Origin: Prorocentrum cordatum
Lineage: Eukaryota > Sar > Dinophyceae > Prorocentrales > Prorocentraceae
Length of the DNA: 64,000 bases
Direction of reading: 5' to 3'
Assembly (NCBI GenBank): GCA_963575745.1
Contig: CAUYUJ010018496.1
Coordinates: forward strand, 73,274-137,273
This document shows, piece by piece, positions 42,262 to 53,440 of this stretch. Each line of letters starts with the position of its first letter. Position 1 is the first letter of the stretch. Position numbers and translations under genes: made by a program. The notes below the pieces were generated by a model. The model did no database searches. It had not been told where the DNA came from and was given only the letters and a program-made list of their open reading frames with translations.

Positions 42262-43982
42262 CCTAACAGCGAAGACTGATAGGTTTCTAGTGGGGTCAGA
42301 AGAGAGCATCATGACTCCCCAGGGCGGTCTGGGCGGGATCCGGACGGGTGCCGCGGGAATCCGTCACCCCTTTTTTTGCCAACAGTAACGCACTTCGTGG
42401 TCTTCGAGTTCCCAGAACTCCATTCCTGGGCATGATTTTGAATGCCCGGAGCCAACTGTAGGCCGCTTCGTGTTCTTCGAGTTCCCAGAACTCCATTGCT
42501 GGGCATGATTTTGAACGCCCGGAGCCAATTGTAGGCCGCTTCGTGTTCTTCGAGTTCCCAGAACTCCACTCCTGGGCATGATTTTGAATGCCCGGAGCCA
42601 ACTGTAGGCCTCTTCGTGGTCTTCGAGTTCCCAGAACTCCACTCCTGGACATGATTTTGAATGCCCGGAGCCAACTGTAGGCCGCTTCGTGTTCTTCGAG
42701 TTCCCAGAACTCCATTCCTGGGCATGATTTTGAATGCTGAGGCAGGCTGATGCTGAGGCTGAGGCAGGCTGATGCTGAGGCAGGCTGAGGCTGAGGCCGA
42801 GGCTGAAGGCAGGCTGAGGAGGCTGAAGCAGGCTGAGGCTGAGGCAGGCTGAGGCTGAGGCTGAGGCTGAGGCTGCAGGCTGAGGCTGAGGCTGAGGCTG
42901 AGGCTGAGGCTGATGCAGGCTGAGGCTGAGGCAGGCTGAGGCTGAGGCCGAGGCTGAAGGCAGACTGAGGCTGAGGCTGAAGCTGAGGCTGAGGCTGAGG
43001 CTGAGGCAGGCTGAGGCTGAGGCTGAGGCAGGCTGATGCTGAGGCAGGCTGAGGCTGAGGCTGAGGCTGATGCAGGCTGAGGCTGAGGCAGGCTGAGGCT
43101 GAGGCCGAGGCTGAAGGCAGACTGAGGCTGAGGCTGAAGCAGGCTGAGGCTGAGGCTGAGGCAGGCTGAGGCTGAGGCTGAGGCTGCAGGCTGATGCTGA
43201 GGCAGGCTGAGGCTGAGGCTGATGCAGGCTGAGGCTGAGGCTGAGGCCGAGGCTGAGGCAGACTGAGGCTGAGGCTGAAGCAGGCTGAGGCTGAGGCTGA
43301 GGCAGGCTGAGGCTGAGGCTGAGGCAGGCTGAGGCTGAGGCTGAGGCTGAGGCTGAGGCTGAGGCTGAGGCTGATGCAGGCTGAGGCTGAGGCAGGCTGA
43401 GGCTGAGGCCGAGGCTGAAGGCAGACTGAGGCTGAGGCTGAAGCAGGCTGAGGCTGAGGCTGAGGCAGGCTGAGGCTGAGGCTGAGGCAGGCTGATGCTG
43501 AGGCAGGCTGAGGCTGAGGCTGAGGCTGATGCAGGCTGAGGCTGAGGCAGGCTGAGGCTGAGGCCGAGGCTGAAGGCAGACTGAGGCTGAGGCTGAAGCA
43601 GGCTGAGGCTGAGGCTGAGGCAGGCTGAGGCTGAGGCTGAGGCAGGCTGATGCTGAGGCAGGCTGAGGCTGAGGCTGAGGCAGGCTGAGGCTGAGGCAGG
43701 CTGAGGCTGAGGCCGAGGCTGAAGGCAGACTGAGGCTGAGGCTGAAGCAGGCTGAGGCTGAGGCTGAGGCAGGCTGAGGCTGAGGCAGGCTGAGGCTGAG
43801 GCTGAGGCAGGCTGAGGCTGAGGCTGTGACTGCGACTGCCGTTGCCACTGCGACTGTGATCGCGAATGCGACTACGACTGCGAGAACAGCAGAATTCTAC
43901 AACTGGATTCTCATCTGAATCGTAAGGGGAATGCTTCCAGATATGCTCCTACACATCGCTGTTAGGTTGCTTTGCCGGGATA
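42262..43982. mobile_element. Element D, copy 2, with expanded internal arrays
   Basis: Begins CCTAACAGCG (42262-42271); CGCTGTTAGG at 43957-43966 and a common right margin (TTGCTTTGCCGGGATA) match copy 1. Same modules: ATAGGTTTCTAG, 72-74 bp GCCCGGAGCCAA units (42370-42735), the CTGAGG array (42736-43825) and the AGAATTCTAC module. The CTGAGG array is about 1.09 kb here against 0.33 kb in copy 1. GCTGAAGGCAG-type markers fall 142-162 bp apart (seven markers here, two in copy 1), showing a higher-order repeat of about 153 bp. Confidence 0.78.
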
Positions 43983-44328
43983 TTTTTTTCACAACGTCGA
44001 CCCCCAGAGGTCTTAACCCCTTCCCCCGGACCGGTTCTTCATCATGAGTCGTTATACCGTAAGGGCTTCGCCCCCTGCCGCCGGCCCCCTCTCTCGGAGA
44101 ATGGGCCATGGAAGAGCTAAGTCATGAGGCTTTGGCGCTGTCGTGCAGCAGTATCGGAACTTCATGCGAGGCCGATTCGCAATCGGCAAAACCAACTGAT
44201 CACAAGAGGGGTTACCACACAGGGCGATTGGTAAGACGTGTATGGTTTACGAGCTTGGTTACCACACCTTGGGATTAAAGGGCCGAGGGAGTACTCGCAG
44301 TTTGGGTTACCACGCCTTGCGATGGATG
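43983..44328. other. Unique stretch with GGTTACCAC repeats
   Basis: GGTTACCACAC/GCC(T)TG-GAT occurs three times (about 44211, 44258, 44305), spaced 47 bp, leading into the 73-bp array. No gene. Confidence 0.55.
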
Positions 44329-44911
44329 TGCGTGAGGGGTGGCACCGAATTTCAGAAATGTGGCAAATCCCCTGTGTTTTTGGACCCTGACCCCGCGGAT
44401 CTGCGTGAGGGGTGGCACCGAATTTCAGAAATGTGGCAAATCCCCTGTGTTTTTGGACCCTGACCCCGCGGATCTGCGTGAGGGGTGGCACCGAATTTCA
44501 GAAATGTGGCAAATCCCATGTGTTTTTGGACCCTGACCCCGCGGATCTGCGTTTTGGCACCGAATTTCAGAAATGTGGCAAATCCCTGTGTTTTTGGACC
44601 CCCCGCGGATCTGCGTGAGGGGTGGCACCGAATTTCAGAAATGTGGCAAATCCCATGTGTTTTTGGACCCTGACCCCGCGGATCTGCGTGAGGGGTGGCA
44701 CCGAATTTCAGAAATGTGGCAAATCCCATGTGTTTTTGGACCCTGACCCCGCGGATCTGCGTGAGGGGTGGCACCGAATTTCAGAAATGTGGCAAATCCC
44801 ATGTGTTTTTGGACCCTCCGCGGATCTGCGTGAGGGGTGGCACCGAATTTCAGAAATGTGGCAAATCCCCTGTGTTTTTGGACCCTGACCCCGCGGATCT
44901 GCGTGAGGGGT
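44329..44911. repeat. 73-bp tandem array, eight units
   Basis: Unit TGCGTGAGGGGTGGCACCGA ... CAGAAATGTGGCAAATCCC ... TTTTTGGACCCTGACCCCGCGGATC. Units start at 44329, 44402, 44475 and so on; two internal ones are shortened. 73 is not a multiple of three, so each frame recurs only every third unit. Confidence 0.95.
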
Positions 44912-45373
44912 GTCGATTTCGAGCCCCCCCAGCAATTCAGACAACGCGCCCAGGAGACGCTAAAAAGTCTTGTTTGGGCCTCCCCCCCCCTCGCGCGGTC
45001 AATCAACTAGTTACAGTAACCAGCAAGAAGCAGAACTGTAACACTGGAAACTACAAGCTACAACTGGTACTGGAAACTGCGAACCCGTGCCTCGCAGCCT
45101 GGTGGCCCCACAAGGGGGCCGGCGGATTTGACGGCCCCGAGGCCAGGTAAGGGCCCCTGGAGGCCGAACGTAGCGGAAAGCCTCCCGTAGTGAGTTTTGT
45201 CACAACGCGAGGGGTCTGGGCTTGTGGGAGAGCGACAGTCAGGCCCCCGCGCGCGAGGCAGCCGATCCGTTCGGGGGGCCCCCGGTGGGCACTGGCAAAC
45301 GCTGCGGGCGGGGGCCTCCCTGAGGCGGCGGCGGGGCCTGGAACCCGTGCGGGCGGGACGCTGCGGGCGAGGG
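44912..45373. other. No supported gene
   Basis: Unique, becoming GC-rich towards the next element. Confidence 0.3.
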
Positions 45374-45660
45374 CTCGCCCTCGACCTGCATCTCTCGCGC
45401 CCTCCGCGCGGCAGCTGCGGCGGCAGCCGCGGCCACCGCGGCGGCGGCCCCCCCGTCGAGGCCGCAGCGGCGGCAGCCGCGGCCGCACCGCGGCGGCACC
45501 TGCCGCGCGGAGGGGAGCGGAAGGCGCAGGGTCGAGGGCGAGCACCCCCTCGCGCGGGGCCCTCGAGCCCACGACCCGAGGGGGCGGGGCCCCGTGGTCT
45601 GGCGCGTGGGGCCTCCGCGCACACGACGCCCGAGCCCAGAGCGTGGGCGGGAGCCTGTCG
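45374..45660. mobile_element. MITE family 9 copy 1 plus associated segment
   Basis: 45374-45542: ends CTCGCCCTCGACCTGCATCT and GCGCAGGGTCGAGGGCGAG are inverted, and the interior is GCC/GGC triplets with GTCGAGGCCGCAGCGGCGG. The adjoining 45552-45655 (CGAGCCCACGACCCGA-GGGCGGGGCCC ... GCCCAGAGNGNGGGCGGGAG) recurs next to copy 3 at 49395-49500. Confidence 0.65.
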
Positions 45661-45979
45661 GATGTTCCAGTGGGATGTTATTCTCTGCAGCGAGCTGGTT
45701 GCATCGGCGGCGGTCTGGCCCCCAGCACTTCGAGCAGAAGCACTGCATTGGCTGAGCAATTAAGAAAGAGCGCGTTCTGTGGTTGGTTGGAGGGGGGGGT
45801 TGGAACCGGACCCCCCCCACTCCTACCCTGCTTCTCCTCTCTCCCTCTCCTCGCTCGGACAGCGCCTGTGTCGGCGGCGGGTGGCGACGGCGGCGGCGGG
45901 GACGACGATTTCATTTTCTGGGCCAGCGCCAGCGCCGGCGCCTGCGGCGGCGGGCGGCGGCGGCGGGGAGCGTCAACGA
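45661..45979. other. No supported gene
   Basis: Unique, then GGCGGCG-rich sequence leading into the TGG array. Confidence 0.3.
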
Positions 45980-46515
45980 GGACGACGGTGGTGGTGGTGG
46001 TGGTGGTGGTGGTGGTGGTGGTGGCAGTGGGTTGTGGTGGTGGTGGTGGTTCTGGTGGCGGGTGGTGCTGGTGCTGGTGCTGGTGCTGGTGCTGGTGCTG
46101 GTGGTGGTTTGTGGTGGTGGTTTGTGGTGGTGGTGGTGGTTTGTGGTGGTGGTGGTGGGTGTGGTGGTGGGTGTGGTGGTGGTGGTGGTGGTGGTGGTGG
46201 TGGTGGCGGTGGTGGTGGTGGTGGCGGTGGTGGTGGTGGTGTGGTGGCTTGTGGTGGTGGTGGTGGTGGGTTGTGCTGCTGATAGTGGGGGTTGTTGTGG
46301 CGGTGGTGGTGGTGACGTGATAGATTGTAGTGGTGGTGGTGGTGGTAGTGGTAGTGGGTTTTTGTCAGTGTGGTGGTGATGGTGAATTGTGGTGGCGGTG
46401 GTGGTTGTGGTGGTGGTGGTGGCTGTAGTGGTGGTGGTGGTTGTGTGGTGGTGGTGGTGGTGGTGGTGGTGGGTTGAGGCGGTGGTGGTGGTGGTAGTGA
46501 TGGCGGTGGTGGTAG
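45980..46515 (+). repeat. TGG trinucleotide microsatellite
   Basis: About 0.5 kb of GTG/TGG with a GCTGGT block at 46065-46105. Poly-Val/Gly/Trp frames; not coding. Confidence 0.93.
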
Positions 46516-47297
46516 TGGTGGTTATCGTCGCTGCGTCCCCGCCGTCGCCAAGGGGGGTTGAAACGACCCCCCCCCCTCGGCACCAAGGGGGGGGGTTGAA
46601 CCCCCGCCTGGGGCTGCCTCTGGTCATCGTCGCTGCGTCCCCGTCGTCGGCGCTGCTGGCGGCCGCCGGCGCCGGCGCCGAGGGGGGGGTGGGGGGGTTT
46701 TGACCCCCCCTCCCTGGGAGGGGGGGGGGGAACGGGGGTTTCGGCGGGGGGGGTGGGGGGAGGGGAGTCCCTCTAGTTTTGATCGACGGCGCCGAGTGTT
46801 GGGGGGGGGCCGCCCCCCAGTTCGAAACGCGCCGCCGAATGTTCCCAAGGCAAGCGCCCATGAAACGCGCTCTTTCGCAGTTAGATATGCATTACTAATG
46901 TGTGGCAGGTTGCCCCGCGCAGCCGCTCACTTGCCCGCGGCACTTGGCCAGCGCCTTCTTGGCGAATGAATGCAACATGCGCTTTCGTGTTTTCTGGGCC
47001 GCCATGTCGAGGACACCGACGCTTCCTCTGCTGAGGCGGCCGTTTGTGATGGCGCATGGTCTTGAGTGAAAGCACGCGTGCTCTTGCTACGCACTGAGAA
47101 CCAAGGTCCAGCACCAGAAGCAAGATTGGTCACAGCCGTACAAGCGCACTGCCGCTGTACATTTCGTCTGGCCCAGCCAGACTCGGCAAACAAAGGCGAA
47201 GTCGAGGGAGTTCAGACGTGCTCGCGCACGTTCAGAGTAAGGCAGACCGGGCGCCCAAGTCAGTACAGCTTCGTCGTCATCACCATCGTCGTCCCAT

Positions 47298-47298
<1 letters not shown>
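46516..47298. other. G-run-rich stretch, then unique sequence
   Basis: 46540-46830 contains many runs of 6-9 G or C and two similar segments (TCATCGTCGCTGCGTCCCCG and ATCGTCGCTGCGTCCCCGCC), with G-quadruplex potential. 46840-47298 is unique without a gene. Confidence 0.45.
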
Positions 47299-47362
<64 letters not shown>

Positions 47363-47363
47363 A
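47299..47363 (+). repeat. GAC trinucleotide repeat
   Basis: About 60 bp of CGA/GAC, giving poly-Asp or poly-Arg frames. Confidence 0.92.
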
Positions 47364-47615
47364 CGACGCGAACAACGAGTGTGGTACCATCATCGTCGGT
47401 TGGCCGTCTGCGCCGTCGTCGTGGCCGCGGCGTGTTCTCCCGTCGGTCACACTACTGGCCCACCGCTCTCGGGCGCATCACGCTATCCGCGTCCTGGTCC
47501 CCAGCTGTTCCCAGCCTCTCGCCCCACGGACTGGAGCGGCACGCTATCCCCTCACAAGGCACTGCGTGTCGCCAGGGCCGCCGCCGCGACACGCTGAGCG
47601 AAAGCTGATGATCGT

Positions 47616-47718
47616 ATCGCCTTACGGTAGGTTCGTGTCGTATCGTCGCGGCGGCCACCCCACTGCGGGCGTTCGAGGTTGAACCCGGCCAATTGCCCAG
47701 AATCGACCAATATGCAAT
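47616..47718. repeat. GGTAGGTTCG dispersed repeat, copy 2
   Basis: Matches 31618-31722 over its length, with GTTCGAGGTTGAAC at the centre. Confidence 0.7.
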
Positions 47719-47771
47719 GAGCTGCGATCAATAAACCGCCGATCTTTCAAGATTGAGCGATTCTCGCGGTG

Positions 47772-47944
47772 TCACCCTCGAACTGCACCTTCTGCACCGT
47801 CCGCGCGGCAGGTGCCGCGATGCCGCGGCCGCCGCCGCGGCCGCAGCGGCGGCCCCGGGCGGCCCCCGTCGAGGCCGCAGCGGCGGTCGCATCGCGGCGA
47901 CATCTCCCGCGCAGAAGATGCGGAAGGTGCGGGGCGAGGGTCGT
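47772..47944. mobile_element. MITE family 9, copy 2
   Basis: CACCCTCGAACTGCACCTTC...CCGCGCGGCAGGTG on the left; CGCGCAGAAGATGCGGAAGG...GGCGAGGGTC on the right, inverted. GCC/GGC interior with GTCGAGGCCGCAGCGGCGG. Confidence 0.65.
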
Positions 47945-49139
47945 TCAAGGTTGAACGATCCACGCGGTAGCAGAGGCCAACTCCGGGGGCGCCACGGCGC
48001 CCCTGACGCGCCCGTCCCTCCCGGAGGCGGCCGAGCGCGCGGCCAAGCAGACCGATGCCCCGGCGCGGCCCGCTCGTCCAGAGCTGCTCTCATCGGAGCA
48101 CTGCCGCTGCTGCTGCCACAGCTGTCGCCGCGCCCGTCTGCTTCGCTCTGCGTCCACCACTCACAGGAGCCATAGGTCATGATAACGATGCGTTCCAGGA
48201 TGTCCCCCAGGATCCCCGAGATTCCGGGAGGTTCCGCGGGGTCTGCAGAAACAATGTCGCTAGATATTCTGGAACTCTTGGAGCGCATTCTGGGCCAATT
48301 GCACCACGACATCATTCTCGTCCTGACCATGCCGACCGCCCCCTGTTGTGACCCGCGCTTGGTGACGCCCCGAACGGCGACGCGGCCCTCAGTCGCCCAC
48401 AGCATGCTCCTAAGCTTGATCGAGGGCACAGCCCGCCCGAGTCGAAGATGTCCACCCGATCGGGACCTGGAAGAGGAGCGCGGTATTCCCGCATCGGTCC
48501 ACACATCCACCATGGAGGGGGAGGGGAGGGGGGCCAGGCGAGCGGTGAGGAGTTTAGTCGGAGCTGCATGGGGAGCGGATGGGTTACGGTGTTTGGTGGG
48601 GGGGGGGGGGGGGGCGCGACTGGTGGCCCCCGCGACTGGTGGTCCCCCACCCCGCCCGCCGGTGCGACGGCGTGGTGCTGGGCACGCCCAGGAAGCTCTC
48701 GGCGAGGCGCAGCCGCTGGAACGCAGCCCGAGGCGAAGCCTCCAGGCGCCGACGAGGTCCCCCAAAAACGCACGACGCGCGCGAGGATGTCTGTGCAGGG
48801 CCGCGGCCAGGGGGCCGGTGGTGGGGGAGCAAAAGGACCGATGCCGCCACCCTCCTCGGACCCCCCAGGGTGCGTTCTGACTAGATTTTCGAGGCGGCCG
48901 CCTGACCACCCTCTGGGGCCGAAGTTTTTGTCGGCTCGACACATAACGCCTATTCCGTGGCCTCCGACCCACCCACCCACCCAGTAGATAAGATAACGCC
49001 TGCCGCTTCACACAAACCCTTTGCGGCAACGCCTGTGGTTGAGCGCACAAGTATGCTGTTCGTAGTGCGCGCAACGTGTTGTGTTATGTGCCAGCGAACC
49101 CACCCACCCACCCAGCCACATAACGCGCGTTATGTGGTT
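47945..49139. other. No supported gene
   Basis: Open frames on both strands without a domain. G-run at 48599-48613. CCCACCCACCCACCCAG occurs at 48967 and 49099, followed by a TAACGCGCGTTA palindrome. Confidence 0.4.
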
Positions 49140-49500
49140 TCAGAAAACTTGAGCTCCGCGGCCGCAGCGGCGGCGGCCCCCGTCGAGGCCGCAGTGGCGG
49201 CCGCCGCCACGTCGCGGTGGCACCTTTTGCGCGGAAGGTGCGGAAGGCGCAGGTATCCTCCTCCTCCTTCTCCTCCTCCTCCTCTTCCTTTTCCTCCTCT
49301 TCCTCCTCCTCCCCCTCCTCATCGTCCTGTTCCTCCTCTTCGTCCTAGCGAATAGTTATCCTCTTCCTCCGAGGGGAGCAGCCCGTCGCACGGCGGGGCC
49401 ATCGAGCCCACGACCCGAAGGGCGGGGCCCTGTGATGTGGCGCTGGGCCCCCGCACACGCGACGCCCCAGCCCAGAGTGCGGGCGGGAGCTTGTCCGCGA
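49140..49500. mobile_element. MITE family 9 copy 3, with a TCC insertion
   Basis: 49150-49255 keeps the GCC/GGC interior (GTCGAGGCCGCAGTGGCGG) and right arm (GCGCGGAAGGTGCGGAAGGCG). A TCC tract (49256-49346) then separates it from the segment 49395-49500 shared with 45552-45655. Confidence 0.55.
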
Positions 49501-50621
49501 CGGCACGGCTTCCGCACACAGGGGACCTGGCCCCGAGATCCTACGGGCTCACCGAGGGCAATGATACGTGAAAGCGCTTCTTTTGCGCAGTGGACGGGGG
49601 GATCATTGCAGGTAAAGTTGGTGCCTTCACGGAGAAAAGATTAGCCATATCAGTCCCGAAACAGCGTGCTTCTTGCAATCGATGCTATGCAGTATATGTG
49701 GTGCAAGGTTGCGCGATCCATGTTGCACACTACGTGGTGCAATCAACGTGGTGTCAAATCCACTGCTCGCGCAAACATCCCACCGACCCATCTGCAACTC
49801 GGTTCGCAAAAACCATGCGATGGCGATTGCGATGATGATTTGGCATTGGCTGGTGCATCTCTGCGGCCGCGCTAGCCCGCGCATGCTCGCGCGCGCAGCG
49901 ACCAGCTAGTTTGGCGCGACCGACGCGGCCGCGGTGGCGCCGACCGCTGGGCACGTCCCAGCGGGCACTTCAGTTCGAGTCGGTGACTTGGGCGGGCGCG
50001 GTATCATGGCGACGCCGACAAAGGTAGACACGATCATGAGAGTAGCGATGGTGGTGACGGTGGTGGCGATAACGACGGTAAGGCCAATGACGGCGCTGAT
50101 GTTGATCACGCCCGCCGGTCGATCACGATGTCCTCGCGTTGGCGATGAAGGTTCTTGAAAGAGTTCGACATACGCTCGCGGCCAACGCGCGAGTGGCCCG
50201 CGTGGCGTTATTTGACACGGATCGCGCCCCCCCCCCACCCCACCCCAGGCACGCGCGCAAGGGCGTTCGAATGAGCTTGACACGCGGCGCGAGAGGCCCG
50301 CTTGGCAAAACGTGACGAGCATGTAGAGAATCGATAGCTGCCTCAAGAATCTGCAAGACCGCAAGCGCAGGTTTTTCCTTTTGAAAACTGACGTTGCACA
50401 CCGATGTTTGCTAATTGACGAAATGTTTGTTCGGGGCGTTCGTTGTCAAAATCCTTGCGAAACCCAAGGTTTCTGATGGATGTCCGCGCGCTCGCGCGAC
50501 AACGCGCGCGCGCGAATGTCATCTCATATGTTGCAAAGGGTCCCTCGCGACAGCACGCGCGCAAGGGCCTTCGAGCGATTTCGATTTGCTCGCGCGAAAG
50601 GCCCGAGTTCGCATGAGCACG
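49501..50621. other. No supported gene; one short direct repeat
   Basis: A 65-bp segment with CACGCGCGCAAGGGC-TTCGA and GCGCGA-AGGCCCG occurs at 50250-50312 and 50548-50610. Hydrophobic frames around 49980-50110 on both strands come from GTGGTGA-like repeats. Confidence 0.4.
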
Positions 50622-51325
50622 GGAGGACCAGGAGGACCAAGAGGGGAAGGAGGACCAGGAGGACCAGGAGGACCAGGAGAATCACGAGGACCACGAGGAC
50701 CACGAGGACCACGAGGAGGAGGAGGAGGAGGAGGAGGAGGACCAGGACCAGGACCAGGACCAGGACCAGGACCAGGACCAGGACCAGGACCAGGACCAGG
50801 ACCAGGACCAGGACCAGAACCAGGACCAGGACCAGGTCCAGGAGGACCAGGAGGAGGAGGAGAAGGAGGAGGAGGAGGAGGAGGAAGAGGAGTAGGAGGA
50901 GGAGCAGGAGGAGGAGCAGGAGGAGGAGGAGGAGGAGGAGGAGGAGGAGGAGAAGGAGGAGGAGCAGAAGGAGGAGGAGGAGCAGGAGCAGGACGAGAAC
51001 GAGGACCAGGAGGACCAGGAGGACCAGGAGGACCAGGAGGACCAGGAGGACCAAGAGGGGAAGGAGAAGGAGGACCAGGAGGACCAGGAGGACCAGGAGG
51101 ATCACGAGGATCACGAGGACCACGAGGACCACGAGACGAGGACCACGAGGAGGAGGAGGAGGAGGAGCAGGACTAGGACCAGGACCAGGACCAGGACCAG
51201 GACCAGGACCAGGACCAGGACCAGGTCCAGGAGGACCAGGACCAGGTCCAGGAGGAGGAGGAGGAGGAGGTCCAGGAGGATCAGGAGGAGGAGGAGGAGG
51301 AGGAGGAGGAGGAGGAGGAGCGGGA
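50622..51325 (+). repeat. GGACCA / GGA repeat array
   Basis: 0.7 kb of GGACCA hexamers and GGA triplets. One plus frame gives Gly-Pro-Gly and Gly-x-y (collagen-like) runs, another Arg/Thr runs, and the minus strand Leu/Val runs. All are open, so no frame is favoured. Confidence 0.93.
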
Positions 51326-51473
51326 GGAGGAGAGGTCTGGGCCCCCCCTGCCACGTGTCCGTGGCGGTTGCCGCAGGAGCCCCCCGCGCCCGCGCCGCCA
51401 ACCGCCGGCGCGGAGGCCGGCGGCACCGCCCCGCTGCCCAGCCGCTCGCTCCTTGCTTGGTTCCGGGGGGGCC

Positions 51474-51650
51474 CCAGACAGGATCGCCTCGTAAAAAGAT
51501 TACGACGGGAGGTTTTTGAGAGGCCCTCGCCAGGCCTCGGGATGGTCAAAAAACGACTCGGGATGAGAAGCCCGTCCTGCGGAAAGGATTTCCAGGAACC
51601 CCGTACAGAAGAAATCAGGACGTCGCAGGTTTGGGACAGGCTCAGGGGGG
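51474..51650. mobile_element. MITE family 8, copy 1
   Basis: CGACGGGAGGTTTTTGAGAG...CTCGCCAGGCCTCGGG-TGGTCAAAAAACGACTCGGGATGA...AAATCAGGACGTCGCAG. Shared with 55208, 62870, 63130 and (reverse) 63385. Confidence 0.7.
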
Positions 51651-52286
51651 ACGGTGCTTCCGCCCGCCCTGCTCGTTCTTCCTTCTCTCACTCTCTCTCC
51701 CTCTCTCTCTCTCTCGTTCTCTATACGTGTGTGTATATGTATATCCTTATCCCTCGAAGTATCTCTAGATACATTCATCTGCAAATACAGTTATTGATCT
51801 CTCTCTCTCTCTCTCTTCAGCCCCTCCTCTTCTCGTCCCTGTCGGCTTGGTCTAGCATGATGGAGTCCCCGTCCCATCAGTTGGGAAACTTGCAGTTGTC
51901 GTGCTCCTCGTCGGGCCTCCATGCTGGGGAAAAAAGGCTCAGAGGGGGGGGGGGACGACTTTCTTCTCGGAATCGAGGTCCGAGGTTCTCCTGCGTTTTC
52001 GTCGGTTCCCGGCGGCAGTGGACAGGCCGCGGACTTCAGGGAGCGAGCTGTCAGGGAAACTAACACCAGGGGTTAGCATCAGGGGCAACATCGGTGGAGC
52101 TTCGAGGGTTGAGGTTTTCCCACGCTTTCGTCGGGTCCTGGCGGTGTCCAGCCTCGGGGTGCCTTCCAGTTGCTGCGCCTCGCCGAGAGCGTCTCCGGGG
52201 GGCGCCCCGGTCGTCCCGCACGGCCGCCTGAGGCCCGAGCCATGGTCCGAAAACCACCAGGGGGTTGGCCCAGGAGCTGAGGGGGC
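51651..52286. other. TC microsatellites and a duplicated short segment
   Basis: TC runs at 51683-51722 and 51798-51820. GAGGTT-TCC--CG-TTTTCGTCGG occurs at about 51980 and 52110. No gene. Confidence 0.45.
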
Positions 52287-52415
52287 TCGATCCTCCTCCT
52301 CCTCCTCCTCCTCCTCCTCCTCCTCCTCCTCGATCCTCCTCCTCCTCCTCCTCCTCGATCCTCCTCCTCCTCCTCCTCCTCCTCCTCCTCCTCCTCCTCC
52401 TCCTCCTCCTCCTCA
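52287..52415 (+). repeat. TCC microsatellite
   Basis: TCC interrupted twice by TCGA at regular distance. Confidence 0.92.
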
Positions 52416-52546
52416 GGGGGGACCCCCAATCGCCCACGGATCGCCGACGGGGGGCCTGATGGCACGCCCCGCCCAGGAGAACGCGCAGTTTCGCCATCGG
52501 CGGCCCGCGGTGGAGACCCGTGCCAAGAAGCACCCGGCTTGCCTCC

Positions 52547-52803
52547 GGGGCTTAGCGGGCCCCGGAAACGGCAGGGCCGTGTTTTTTTTTCTTTCCGAAG
52601 AAGTGCCCCTTGAAAATGGAAAGGGCAAAAAAACGGCGACCGGAAACGGCAACAAAAACGGCTCCAGGATTGGAACCGGAGCGGGAATCCGTAAAAGAAC
52701 GGCGACGGAGCCGGTAAAAAAACGGCGTCGGAACCGGCAAAAAAACAGCAAAACGGAACCAGTAAAAAAACGGCCCTGTCGTTTCCAGGGCCCGTTAAGC
52801 TCC
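52547..52803. mobile_element. MITE family 7 with internal AAAAAACGGC repeats
   Basis: Inverted ends of about 40 bp: GGGGCTTAGCGGGCCCCGGA with AACGGCAGGGCCGTG on the left; CGGCCCTGTCGTTTCCAGGG with CCCGTTAAGCTCC on the right. The interior consists of diverged GGAACCGG and TAAAAAAACGGCG units of about 22 bp. Confidence 0.82.
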
Positions 52804-53440
52804 AGGGTGCCCGGGGGTTCTTGGGTTTCGTTAGTCTTGCTAAGGAAAGCGTGACGCGCCCACGCCAAGAATCCATGGACGTCCAGGGGTCTCAGGGTTG
52901 GGTTTCTTGTCGAAGGTTTCGTGTGGACTGGCCTCCACTGTATGGCCGATCTGTCGGCGGCGTGTCGCCGATTCGGGGTCGACGTTTCTTCGCTGAGCCG
53001 GTGCCCCCCGAACGTTGCCCCTGCATTGGGGCCTTGCCGAGCCTGTGTTCGGAGCCCTGGGGAGTTCGATATCCTCTGGCAGCCTCCGCGGGCAGAAGCA
53101 GCAGGAGCTTGTGGCTCCCGTGGAACTCCAGGCTTGTCTTGTGCACTTCGCCAGCGCACTGGGCTCTCGACGCACATGGGTTGTCATCATGCCATAGCTG
53201 TTGTTTGAGGAAAAAAGGGAACAGAAGCAACAGGAGCTCGCACACCTAGCTATTTCCGAGGATTCGTGGCTCCAAGCCCCGAGCCAAATTCTCAGGAAAC
53301 GACTGGTGGGCCGAAAAACGCTCCCCAAACACATACCCCAGTGCAGAAAGTGACCGATTTCTGTTTTCTGGAACAGGGGGGGGGGAGGCGCTTTTTGGTA
53401 GCCTCCGTGGCGTGGCTCGTGGCCTCGGACGCAAATTTCT
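52804..53440. other. No supported gene
   Basis: Unique sequence; AGAAGCA(G/A)CAGGAGCT occurs at 53093 and 53223. No frame is convincing. Confidence 0.35.

Noticed and set aside
42364-43848. 494-codon minus-strand frame (Ser/Ala/Leu/Pro-Gln repeats)
   Set aside because: Translation of the CTGAGG minisatellite of element D; hexamers keep frames open without selection.
44329-44911. CRISPR array
   Set aside because: The 73-bp units are contiguous with no unique spacers, and the context is eukaryotic.
47728-49074. 448-codon minus-strand frame
   Set aside because: Covers a GC-rich inverted-repeat element and unique GC-rich DNA; composition-driven.
50415-52063. Collagen-like or Arg/Thr-rich frames
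   Set aside because: All frames over the GGACCA array are open, and the Gly-x-y pattern follows from the DNA repeat.
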